Origin: Marthasterias glacialis
Taxonomy: Eukaryota > Echinodermata > Asteroidea > Forcipulatida > Asteriidae
Assembly (NCBI GenBank): GCA_911728455.2
Contig: OU452222.1
Location: forward strand, 20,036,559-20,100,558
Direction: 5' to 3'
DNA length: 64,000 nucleotides
Shown piece by piece: positions 1-20,742 of the stretch. Both the position numbers and the translations under genes were made by a program. The notes under the pieces were generated by a model. It saw nothing but the letters and a program-made list of their open reading frames with translations, searched no databases and was not told where the DNA came from. Every line of letters begins with the position of its first letter. The stretch's first letter is position 1.

Positions 1-2272
1 TTTGATAGACAGTCAGTGCAAGGGGTTACTACAGCAGTCTTTGATAGACGGTCAGTGCAAGGGGTTACTACAGCAGTCTTTGATAGACAGTCAGTGCAAG
101 GGGTTACTACAGCAGTCTTTGATAGACGGTCAGTGCAAGGGGTTACTACAGCAGTCTTTGATAGACAGTCAGTGCAAGGGGTTACTACAGCAGTCTTTGA
201 TAGACGGTCAGTGCAAGGGGTTACTACAGCAGTCTTTGATAGACAGTCAGTGCAAGGGGTTACTACAGCAGTCTTTGATAGACGGTCAGTGCAAGGGGTT
301 ACTACAGCAGTCTTTGATAGACGGTCAGTGCAAGGGGTTACTACAGCAGTCTTTGATAGACAGTCAGTGCAAGGGGTTACTACAGCAGTCTTTGATAGAC
401 GGTCAGTGCAAGGGGTTACTACAGCAGTCTTTGATAGACAGTCAGTGCAAGGGGTTACTACAGCAGTCTTTGATAGACGGTCAGTGCAAGGGGTTACTAC
501 AGCAGTCTTTGATAGACGGTCAGTGCAAGGGGTTACTACAGCAGTCTTTGATAGACAGTCAGTGCAAGGGGTTACTACAGCAGTCTTTGATAGACGGTCA
601 GTGCAAGGGGTTACTACAGCAGTCTTTGATAGACGGTCAGTGCAAGGGGTTACTACAGCAGTCTTTGATAGACGGTCAGTGCAAGGGGTTACTACAGCAG
701 TCTTTGATAGACAGTCAGTGCAAGGGGTTACTACAGCAGTCTTTGATAGACGGTCAGTGCAAGGGGTTACTACAGCAGTCTTTTATAGACGGTCAGTGCA
801 AGGGGTTACTACAGCAGTCTTTTATAGACAGTCAGTGCAAGGGGTTACTACAGCAGTCTTTGATAGACGGTCAGTGCAAGGGGTTACTACAGCAGTCTTT
901 TATAGACAGTCAGTGCAAGGGGTTACTACAGCAGTCTTTGATAGACAGTCAGTGCAAGGGGTTACTACAGCAGTCTTTGATAGACAGTCAGTGCAAGGGG
1001 TTACTACAGCAGTCTTTGATAGACGGTCAGTGCAAGGGGTTACTACAGCAGTCTTTGATAGACAGTCAGTGCAAGGGGTTACTACAGCAGTCTTTGATAG
1101 ACGGTCAGTGCAAGGGGTTACTACAGCAGTCTTTGATAGACAGTCAGTGCAAGGGGTTACTACAGCAGTCTTTGATAGACGGTCAGTGCAAGGGGTTACT
1201 ACAGCAGTCTTTGATAGACAGTCAGTGCAAGGGGTTACTACAGCAGTCTTTGATAGACGGTCAGTGCAAGGGGTTACTACAGCAGTCTTTGATAGACAGT
1301 CAGTGCAAGGGGTTACTACAGCAGTCTTTGATAGACGGTCAGTGCAAGGGGTTACTACAGCAGTCTTTGATAGACAGTCAGTGCAAGGGGTTACTACAGC
1401 AGTCTTTGATAGACGGTCAGTGCAAGGGGTTACTACAGCAGTCTTTGATAGACGGTCAGTGCAAGGGGTTACTACAGCAGTCTTTGATAGACAGTCAGTG
1501 CAAGGGGTTACTACAGCAGTCTTTGATAGACGGTCAGTGCAAGGGGTTACTACAGCAGTCTTTGATAGACAGTCAGTGCAAGGGGTTACTACAGCAGTCT
1601 TTGATAGACGGTCAGTGCAAGGGGTTACTACAGCAGTCTTTGATAGACGGTCAGTGCAAGGGGTTACTACAGCAGTCTTTGATAGACAGTCAGTGCAAGG
1701 GGTTACTACAGCAGTCTTTGATAGACGGTCAGTGCAAGGGGTTACTACAGCAGTCTTTGATAGACGGTCAGTGCAAGGGGTTACTACAGCAGTCTTTGAT
1801 AGACGGTCAGTGCAAGGGGTTACTACAGCAGTCTTTGATAGACAGTCAGTGCAAGGGGTTACTACAGCAGTCTTTGATAGACGGTCAGTGCAAGGGGTTA
1901 CTACAGCAGTCTTTGATAGACGGTCAGTGCAAGGGGTTACTACAGCAGTCTTTGATAGACAGTCAGTGCAAGGGGTTACTACAGCAGTCTTTGATAGACG
2001 GTCAGTGCAAGGGGTTACTACAGCAGTCTTTGATAGACGGTCAGTGCAAGGGGTTACTACAGCAGTCTTTGATAGACAGTCAGTGCAAGGGGTTACTACA
2101 GCAGTCTTTGATAGACGGTCAGTGCAAGGGGTTACTACAGCAGTCTTTGATAGACGGTCAGTGCAAGGGGTTACTACAGCAGTCTTTGATAGACGGTCAG
2201 TGCAAGGGGTTACTACAGCAGTCTTTGATAGACGGTCAGTGCAAGGGGTTACTACAGCAGTCTTTGATAGAC
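1..2272. repeat. 39-bp minisatellite, 58 full copies, truncated by the window edge
   Basis: A 39-bp unit repeats without any length change from base 1 to about 2262, followed by a partial 59th copy. Units differ almost only at unit position 11, which is A or G. Copies 21, 22 and 24 also carry a G-to-T change near the unit start. Because 39 is a multiple of three, two forward frames stay open for about 770 codons, but this is a by-product of the repeat and not evidence of a gene. On the minus strand the array follows the last visible PRPF4B exon (2475), and the kinase C-terminus is not found between them, so the array probably lies in the next PRPF4B intron. The unit contains CACTGAC on the minus strand, which resembles a branch point; that is weak. 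Confidence 0.95.
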
Positions 2273-2369
2273 ACTCTCACACCTCTTTTAGCAACTTTTT
2301 GTTTGGGGGGGGGGGGGTAAACCAATGATGAGACAATAGCTATGTTCATGCAGCCCTCAGGATGGGTCA

Positions 2370-12498
<10,129 letters not shown>

Positions 12499-14211
12499 CT
12501 AAGGCAAAATGAAGTGTTACCCAAAAAAATTAGTTACTTTATATTAGGACATATTATTACATAAGGACAGACCAGGCCCCTCTTAAAATCCTATGTGTGA
12601 AGTACAAAATTGCACATCACTGGCACATGCAACATGTTACCAAAGAGCACAACGTACTCTGTAGAAAAAAGAGGTGTGAAAACTTGGTTAAAATAGTCTT
12701 CCAATGAAATGAAGGAGACACAGTCTCAACAGTCAATAAACAAATTATGAACATGTTCATTTGCTGATGTGTGGAGGCTCACTTGCAGGCAAACAGACCA
12801 ATGTCTGTGATTTATTACTTTTGTAGGTATATCATAGGAATCTACTGAGTATGGGTCGGAATCGGCTGTTTTTATGTAATTGGAACTGGAATTGGAGAAT
12901 CCGGGGGGGAAAAAAGGCCCCCCCCCCAACCAGAAAAAAAGAAAGATTGTAATTAAAAATCGTATATATCCCTCCCTACAACCCCCCCCCCCCCACCACC
13001 ACCACCCGTTTCCCCTCATTTTCCATTTCCCTCATTTCCAACTCATCACTTCAAGGACAGGAAGCAGTACGACCGGAACGGCCATGGCCTAGCCATATAC
13101 CAATATCATGTGGGGGGTGTTTTTTTTTTTTACCAGTTGCATCTCTAAAATTGCTTGACCTACAGTAAACATAATGAAGTGGTCTTTATTGAAAGATGTT
13201 AAGATGTTTGTGCCCCAAGCAACCAATCGTGTCCTGCAGAAAATGTCCAGATAGCTCCCCTACTTTGGAAGATGAAAATGTGAGTGCACAAGAAACTTTA
13301 TGAGACTGCAAAGGTGGAAATCAAATGGAATTCTCATTTCACTCCTTCAAAACTGTTGCTCAAAGTTGAGGGGAAAGTGACCTGGAATCGCCTCAGATTG
13401 CACCGAAGAGCATTTGGAATCAAAAATTTTTTTAAGAAGTTACTTTCCACACCCTTTTTAGCCACCCCACCCCTAAGAAATGTTCTGGATCCGCCCAATG
13501 ACTTGTTTAAAAAAAATTATGAAATTTCCCCAAGCCTAGCTATAGGCCCCAGCTACATGTACTTAGTGTGGTTTGTGCGGGAAAATGGCCAAGTGCATAC
13601 TTTTTTGTGCAGTCAACACAGGATACCAGCTTTGTAGTGTCAATGACCCCCACAAAGTTCCATTGGTCATGATTGGCACGCTGTACACTGTTGCCATTGT
13701 GGGGGTTGTTTACACTACACAGCTGGTCCTACGTTGACTGTGCAAAACAATATGCAAGTCCGGGCATCAGCGAACACGCAAAACCTGCAGCGTTAATACG
13801 ACTTTTTAAAGGTAAGGAAACAGTCGTTGATGTCACGTGACATTAGTAATAAAAATGGCGATTGTAACAGCAGGGCTGTCAGTGGCCTTAAAAATCATCA
13901 ATTTGGAGGACAGAAAATGATCGTGAGTACAATTAAATGCACTTTATTTCATCTTGAGGAAAAGTTTCCATATCCGACTGCCACTTTCTATGTTTTTTTT
14001 TTATAGATTTTTGAATGGATGTTGGTCTTTATTTCCCTTTTTTTAATATTCCTCTCGAAAAATTGGTAGCTAAAACGCCAAACATTGACCTTAAAAAAAG
14101 AAAATTCAAGTGGACATTTCATTGCGCGGCCGGCACTTTTGCGCATTCATGCCCAAAAGAACTAAAGTTAAAATGGCGTTTAACGAGTAGCATTGTCAAG
14201 CCCATGCCACA
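12499..14211. other. Gene-poor stretch upstream of PRPF4B exon 12498
   Basis: The first exon of PRPF4B should lie here or beyond, but no ATG exon ending in a donor of the right phase (two leftover bases) could be singled out. The stretch holds poly-C/poly-G runs near 12900-13000 and low-complexity T runs. The short forward and reverse open frames have no recognisable protein content. Confidence 0.5.
13832..13926. promoter_or_regulatory. Candidate core promoter: palindromic CACGTG box and YY1-like site
   Basis: GTCACGTGAC at 13832-13841 is a palindromic E-box of the USF/TFE3 type. About 12 bases later comes AAAAATGGCGATTG, which resembles a YY1 site. On the plus strand a 21-codon frame starts at 13855 and a strong donor (ATC|GTGAGT) follows at 13922/13923. 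This could be the PRPF4B start region or a first exon of an unseen plus-strand transcript. No downstream partner exon was found. Confidence 0.3.
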
Positions 14212-14314
14212 TTAGCTCCATTCATTGTGCCAATACGCTGGACTACCTCCGCTTCTTGGCCCAACGAACCCTGTCATCTAAAACCAGACATCAACTTTCA
14301 AATCGAGACTTACA
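14212..14314. mobile_element. Terminal fragment of the 407-bp element family, inverted
   Basis: This ~100-bp stretch is the near-exact reverse complement of 16222-16325, the right end of the element at 15919-16325. Shared features are TTGTGCCAATACGCTGGACT and TTCTTGGCCCAACGAACCCT. The copy stops at about 14314 where a different sequence begins. Confidence 0.7.
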
Positions 14315-14402
14315 GTCGACTCTCGTTAATACGAGGTCCGCCGGACTGGCCCGTGTTTCTCGTATTAACCGAACCTCGTATTATCCGAGCACGGTATTAA
14401 CA
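14310..14402. mobile_element. Possible pogo/Tigger-like transposon end
   Basis: TA followed by CAGTCGACTCTCGTTAATAC and several copies of a TCGTATTA(A)CCGA-like motif resemble the termini of pogo/Tigger DNA transposons. Only one end is visible and there is no transposase, so the call is tentative. Confidence 0.35.
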
Positions 14403-14829
14403 ATGGCACCTTAACAATGGCCGCATGACATAATGGACGCACGTGTATAATTGCACCCGTACTGCAATGGACACTGCATAAAACTGTGATCATATACATG
14501 TACATGTACCCATAGACATATAACAACCTTTTAGGGACAGGTAAGGATATAATTTGACCAAAATTAAGGGAGATAAAGTGGCAGCCGGATGGTGTCAGGT
14601 CACTTCGTACTTTTGCCACTTCGTACCTTGGTCACTTCGTACCTTCACCAAGGTATGAAGTGACTTTGGAAGTTTCGTACCCTGGACGCTTCGTACCCTC
14701 AATAGACTTCAGAATTCTATACGGGAGTTATGACAAGTGTGGGTTGTTAATGACCCCATGGGATGCAGTGTGGTCGTTAATGCCCCGTTGATCCCCGTGC
14801 AGTGGCGGGCGCCAAAGTCAAACAAGAAA

Positions 14830-15670
14830 TAAATAAGGCCAAATAAAAAAAAATACCAGTTGATCGTCCCCGCCCGCATCCTTTTTTGAGGCCGCATCCT
14901 TTTTTTTTACTATTTTTTATTTTCGATTTTTTTCCTCAAAAAGACAAAACTTGTATGAATTTTTAATCCATCCTTGGTATAAATTTAAAAAAATTTTTTT
15001 TTTGATTTTATACTTAGTTTTTACTTACCGATCTTTGAAAATTTGAAACAACAAAACGTGGGTCTGGGAAACACAGAAACCGCATTTTGTGCGGGGGACT
15101 TCCGACTATCGATCGGTGGACTGCATGCTACACCAGCCGCTGCATGCAGGATCAGATCGACGCATGCAGGCGGGGCAGCATGTCTCACACGGTGGTGCAA
15201 CGTGCACGATCATACAAAGCAGCCTTGCTACCATGGGAGCTGAGCACGCCGTACAGAATGGCATGGCGAGATCGATCACCTCTGGGAATGGGGTTGAGCT
15301 CCGTGGTTACGATGACAGTTCAACTCGACCGTTGAGACAACTCGACCGATTATCTTGCGGTTTTAAATTTGGTCGAGTTGATTTGACCGATTGTTTATCA
15401 ATAGCATTTGTGTGTCAAGTTGGTCGTCACGCGTCACTGCCGCGTCGCTGCTGCTGACCCACGCATTTAAATCGCCACACATGGGATCAGCAAACGAATA
15501 TACCACAAGTAAAGCGGTGATTTTACACTGAAAAATTTGTGGGTTTTTTTTAAGTAAAATGCTTGGCCGCCATCTTGGAAAAAAAAAAAAAAAAAAAAAA
15601 AAAAAGGCCCTCATCCTTCTCATTTTGAAAAAACCCGGACGATCAACTGGTATTTTGTTTTATTTGACCT
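14830..15670. mobile_element. Nested ~840-bp element with ~35-bp inverted ends
   Basis: AGGCCAAATAAAAAAAAATACCAGTTGATCGTCC-type sequence near 14835-14868 pairs with its complement at 15637-15668 (shared core ATACCAGTTGATCGTCC). The interior has a poly-A run at about 15580-15605 and forward open frames up to 122 codons at 15089-15457 that show no known domain. Confidence 0.6.
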
Positions 15671-15918
15671 AATACACTTAAAAAAAATCTTTAAAACAAA
15701 CTCATGCTTACAGAAATTTATAATACTTATAAAAATACTCGGTAAGAAAATCATAATGTTCATTTCACACGTTATTATGCTGCTGCGGTACTGGTGTGTT
15801 GTGCTTGCACGTCCTCCTGACGCAACACAACGGAGCATAATTCCTGTGTAGAATTCCGGAATACAGATGGTACAAAGTTAATTCTGAAAGGTACGAAGCG
15901 TCCAGGGTACAAAACGTC

Positions 15919-16325
15919 CTAGCCCCATAAATTGTGCCAATACGCTGGACTCCCTCCACTATCCGGTAAACGTCGCAAAATGACTGCTGGAATATAGACT
16001 AGAGCAGGAATACGACCCGCGCTGAACAGCAACCATCATGGCTCCTCCGCCGTTGTTGACATGGGCTTATAATCACCGAGATTTGACATAAAATTCCAGC
16101 AAAAGCCTAGGATTTATCGCACGGGGGATCGTGCGGAAATCTTTTTCAGACTCTGCCTGTGAGTCTGACATGTCTGACAGCAACGACCGACCGATCATTG
16201 AGGGATAAATTTGCCCAAAAATGTAAGTCTCGATTCGAAAGTTGATGTCAAGTTTTAAAGGACAGGGTTCGTTGGGCCAAGAAGCGGAGGGAGTCCAGCG
16301 TATTGGCACAATGTATGGGGCTAAA
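15919..16325. mobile_element. 407-bp non-autonomous element, ~38-bp inverted ends, 9-bp target duplication
   Basis: The left end TAGCCCCATAAATTGTGCCA pairs with the right end TTGGCACAATGTATGGGGCTA. The element is flanked on both sides by AAAACGTCC, read as a 9-bp target-site duplication. A 9-bp duplication is typical of Mutator-like elements, though other families also make 8-10 bp. Relatives: an inverted end fragment at 14212-14314 and a diverged copy at 29050-29450. Confidence 0.8.
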
Positions 16326-16437
16326 AACGTCCAAAGTCACTTCGTACCTTGGTGAAGGTACGAAGTGACCAAGGTACGAAGTGGCCAAGGTACGAAGTGG
16401 CAAAGGTACGAAGTGACTCGAAACCAGCCGGATACGG

Positions 16438-17214
16438 TGGTCCTACTAATTGCCGACCCCTGCCGACCTCTACCGACAACTCGAAAAAACCTACCGACAA
16501 CTCATTCCATATGCACTCTTAGTCACTGGTTTAAGCTTTAAATGATAGATAATGTTATTATGAATCCTAGAAGTCTTATTTTTACTTCTTTAAAATAAGA
16601 GAAATAAGTATTTTCAATCACGGAATCTGATTTTCCGCGAAGCAGTAGTACTGTCCGCCATGATGCTCGATTATGCGTAGTGGACTAAACCATTTATCGA
16701 TGGGTATTGTAAACATTTGTATGACAACAGAGGGTGCACTTCTAAAATGGAGCGTTAATTGAATATTCTACAAAAAGCAAGTGTGTAGCAATTTTAGTTT
16801 GATGAAAATAACATTTACATATGAACATTTTTAAACCTTTTCTCTTCAAGAAAAAATGATTCAACACGAGTATAGAGGGTTTATTCTGGAATTATTTCCC
16901 GATATAGTTTAGAAGGGCGCCCTCTGTTGTCATACAACTTTTAAGTATACCCATTGATAAATGGTTTAGTCCACTACGCGTAATCGAGCATCATGGCGGA
17001 CGGTGCTACTGCTTCGCGGAAAATCACATACCGTGATTGAAAACACTTATTTCTCCGATATCAAAGAAGTAAAAATAAGGATTTTAGGATTCATAGTAAC
17101 ATTATCTATCATTTAAAGCTTAAACCAGTGACTAAGAGTGCATATGGAATGAGTTGTCGGTAGGTTTTTTTGAGTTGTCGGTAGGGGTCGGCAGGGGTCG
17201 GCAATTAGTAGGAC
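16438..17214. mobile_element. 777-bp fold-back element with ~308-bp arms and 10-bp target duplication
   Basis: The left arm (about 16440-16747) and the right arm (about 16905-17214) are near-identical inverted copies that start GTCCTACTAATTGCCGACCC; the spacer is about 160 bp. CCGGATACGG occurs directly before the left end (16428-16437) and directly after the right end (17215-17224). Arm length and duplication size fit a Mutator-like fold-back element. Each arm starts with short direct repeats of (CT)ACCGAC. No coding capacity. Confidence 0.85.
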
Positions 17215-17224
17215 CCGGATACGG

Positions 17225-18984
17225 CATTTTTGCCAAGATGGAGAGTTGTCCGGGAATTGGGCAGGACACATAAACTTGGACGAATTTGTCGTCGGTCGTG
17301 AAGTTGGTCGTGTAGATTTCAGTTTTTAAACAGAATTAGTTTTTACAATACCTAGGCCTGCTTCACTTAAAAATTCAACGAAAAAGTTCATCAACTTAAC
17401 TTTACTGTGTAAATTTCAACAAGTACAATACCTGCTTGATGCATTTTCGTCTTTTTCTTGCAGAAATTGTTCCTCTATAATCATTCGCCCGTCCATGTTT
17501 TTTGGTCAATATCGACGATGTACTCGGATCGCATGGTTCCCATTCAGAGATTCAGTACTCTTTAGTAAATGTAATGTTATAAACGAGGCAGAAACCAGTC
17601 GGTATAATACAAAACGTGCATACTTCGTATTGGGCCCCAATATCCATCCGAAGATTCAGATACCGGCTGAATACGCGCATGGATTTCGTGCCCTTCAGTA
17701 GTCTGGCGACTTCGTTTCGCCAATTCAACAGAGGGCGGCCTTACTTGAAGTGATTCAAATTTTTTACATTGCAAAAATGTACTATTTAATTGAATAATTT
17801 AATTGATGTAAAGAACCAGACAGCAAGAAGCTAAACACAACTTGAAAATTTCAAGTTTACTGCTCCATTGACAAAAATAAAAGCCATACAAAAACAAAAC
17901 AAAACCCAAGACTAAAATAACCTCAAGCTTGTTCACTCCTTCAATTTAATCATCACATTCACCACAAAACATTTGTTCACAGCACTGAAAGCGAGATAGT
18001 CAGGCGTTAATGTTGACTCTTCTTTGTGCTGCACACATTCAAAATTAATTTCCACACTTTTATTGCTTTATATGGCACTCACACAATGGAGACTGATACA
18101 CAATGCAAAAATAAGCGATATTGCCAAAATAATGAAAGAAAATAAATTAGAAATCAATGCTGGTCACCAAAGTTTTCCTTTGTACGCATTGGGCCAGTTA
18201 AAAAAAGTACAGTTCACTGCTAATCTTTTTCAATAACAATTTCATCATTGTTGTGGGAAAACATTAGAGTCCGTCAGATGTTTCAATTTGTTGTACCGTG
18301 TACAGTTTTAATTTGATAACGTTTACTGCAAGGGCCCCAAAATGTTTTGCATCGGGACACTGAAAATAGAGACCGTGATTTTCATGATTTATTGTGACTT
18401 TGGAGGTTTTGTAAATATTACAATATTGTGGTTTTTAATTTTGTTTGATCAACAATAACAAGCTTGCCATGTGAATAATTGAGGAATGAGCAAATCATTA
18501 ATTAACTCCTTTTTTTCACACATAAACATGAAGTTTAACTACAAATCACATTTTCAAAAACGGCATTTGTGATAATATATAACATAGTTCATGTAGTCCT
18601 TTTTAAACACCCTGTACAATTCACCCCTTTTTCTATTCCCCCCCCCCCCTCCAATCCCTCTTTCAACCTCTCTATATAAAATATAAACTACTATAGATTG
18701 GCACAAATACAGGTATTAAAAGTAAAAAAGAAAGGTTCCGGTTCCATTGAAAATAGTTGCAAAAGGGAATTTTACCAAATTTAATTTAGCAAACTGAACA
18801 ATTCTCTGGACCTGACCCTGAAAATGTCTTACAATGCATAACCGGTCATATTCTAATGTTAGATCAAATATGACAAATATTTTAATGCTACCGACTTCTC
18901 GATGAGATTTTCATACCGTCCAATAGATTGGTACCCTGTATCTGTGAATCTACAGATTGAATGATTTCTTTACGTTTGGATCTA
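17225..18984. other. Intergenic stretch without recognisable genes
   Basis: Open frames at 17495-17701 (+) and 17577-17774 (-) overlap each other and match no domain I can recognise. The rest is AT-rich with a poly-C run near 18640. It may include distal 3' UTR of the gene ending at 20743, but no convincing polyadenylation signal near that gene was found. Confidence 0.4.
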
Positions 18985-19137
18985 TCAGAATGGGAGACTT
19001 TTGGGGACGTTAGGTGGCAGCAGACCTACCAGGTAAATCCATTGTTTCGGAAAAATAAGCAGGCCATGTTCAGAAGTACGTAAACAATGAAAATTAACCT
19101 GGTAAGTCTGCTGCTACCTAGCATTCCAAAGTCTCTC
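18985..19137. mobile_element. MITE-like palindrome, family also at 48.6, 50.4 and 32.1 kb
   Basis: GGTGGCAGCAGACCTACCAGG near 19013 pairs with the complement of CCTGGTAAGTCTGCTGCTACC near 19100; outside these lie AGACTTTTGG and CCAAAGTCT. The same layout, with ATTGTTT and ACAATGG inside, recurs at 48597-48740 and 50363-50505. Confidence 0.6.
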
Positions 19138-19165
19138 ATTCAGTAACTATGATTACTGGCTTCCT

Positions 19166-19352
19166 CTGCAATAGACCTTTATCATGCTGCAACCATCTTG
19201 GTCATGTTCCCTGTACCCAATAACAGTAATATATGCTAATATTCATTGTACAAAAAGGAACCAGACTATTTGCCCTTCCAGCCTCGGTTTGGTTACATTG
19301 GTTTGAATGGGAGAAATTTAAGATGGCCGCACCATGATAAAGGTCTATGGTA
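19166..19352. mobile_element. MITE-like element with AGACCTTTATCATG ends
   Basis: ATAGACCTTTATCATGCTGC at the left end and its imperfect complement (GCACCATGATAAAGGTCTAT) at the right enclose about 140 bp, with CCATCTTGG and AAGATGGCC as further paired blocks. No coding sequence. Confidence 0.6.
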
Positions 19353-19452
19353 TGCATTTACAGTGACCAAGCTGCAGTCGCTGCCAAAGCCATCAATTTA
19401 AGACACAGTCATAGACCCTATTCAAAACCACAGCTTTGGTCTTCAGAGCTCC

Positions 19453-19502
19453 AGCTTAGGCTCCGGCTTAGGCTCCGGCTTAGGCTCCGGCTTAGGCTCC
19501 GT
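19453..19502. repeat. 12-bp tandem repeat, 4 copies
   Basis: GGCTTAGGCTCC repeats four times in a row. A related, non-tandem form (GGCTTAGGCTCC, with AAGCCTAAGCCGGAGCC in the opposite sense) appears at 30505-30610. Confidence 0.85.
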
Positions 19503-20742
19503 CTACCTGTGCGATGCCTCATACGGAAAGAGCAGACAAAAGAAATCGGAGCATCTCTTTAAACAAACTGACAGAGCTTAAATCTGAATCAAAACCCTGG
19601 TTTCAAAAAGGGCCATAATGCTTTCATAAGTGCCTAGTTCCCTGAACCATAGAGATGGTCATCAAGTCACAGGCATCTATCCAATAAGACTCATTGATTT
19701 CCCTGATGAATTGAAGAAAATGTACACAGTACTTCATCTGCAGTGCTTGCACCTACATGCTTTGTTTCACTGAAATGTCCACATTTTAAGTTCTTAATAC
19801 ATAAATGTCACTCAAACAGAAAAAGAAGAAGTTGTTTTCCTTTCAAGCGAATCAAGGCAGCGAGATGATATTTGTGACGGAAGTAATGACTGAACCCTAC
19901 AGGGATGCATGCTGACAATAATAAGGGCAGGAGCAACATTGATAGATCCTTGACTTTAGTGACTTTTGCATAAGATAATATCCAACATGGATGCTGTCTA
20001 ATAGTAATATTGGGTTGTTATAATACATAGAACATTTTTTAGTTGATAAAATATGTGTTTATCCATAAAGTAAGGCACTGAGTTACATAAATAAGAAACA
20101 CAAACTTAATAATTTTCACACACATTATTGTCTTCAACGAAATAGCAAACATGATGAACCTGAAGACGTAAAACACTTCAATCAAGCCATCCTCACTTTA
20201 AGGGGATAATACACCATTGGTCTTAAATACAGTCAAACATTCAAATCCAAAAATAGTTATCAAATACAATTAAACCACTGACAGTTTCAGTAAAAAAAGT
20301 ACTCTATTTTGTATATCATAAAAATAGACAACTAAACATGATTTAACAAGCTTACATGTATAAGTAAATAAGCATTGAACAGTAACTTTTCAATCTGGCA
20401 TATTAGGTTTTGGTTTTCCCAATAAGAGCATGTCAAGTGGCAAAAATTCCTTTAAAAAGAAGTCAGAGTTGAGTCTGACTCTGTGTCGCCCAGTTTTGAT
20501 GACTTGAGTCCAAGTGAACAATGATGAGGAAGTGGATTCTGACTCAATGTTTGTGACTCAGGCTCCGAGGTAAAAATGCTGTCAAAAATGCTTGTTACTT
20601 CAAACCACCCGCTAATTGATGCATTTACAAACCTTACATCAAGTAAACTTTTCAATAATTGCCAATGATGTACCATCCCTTTGATATACTTGAATAAGTT
20701 AACTTGATAAAAATATGGTCTACATCTTAGTTGGGTGGTTAG

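Larger units (their letters stand above)
14603..16415. mobile_element. Inverted-repeat element with tandem-repeat ends, hosting nested insertions
   Basis: Both ends consist of direct repeats of about 17 bp around CACTTCGTACCTTGGT, in opposite orientation (14603-14700; and 15885-15915 plus 16330-16415). The right end is split by the element at 15919-16325; removing that insert restores a match with the left end through CGAAGCGTCCAGGGTAC. The interior contains another inverted-repeat pair (14830-15670). No transposase is seen. AGCCGGAT lies near both outer edges but is not adjacent, so a target duplication cannot be asserted. Confidence 0.7.

Noticed and set aside
2-2328. Two overlapping forward open frames of about 770 codons
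   Set aside because: They are read-outs of a 39-bp repeat in two frames, with no start context, splice support or domain; the array sits in an intron on the other strand.
15089-15457. Forward open frames of 66-122 codons inside the nested element
   Set aside because: No recognisable domain, overlapping frames, and a location within a repeat; not supported as a gene.
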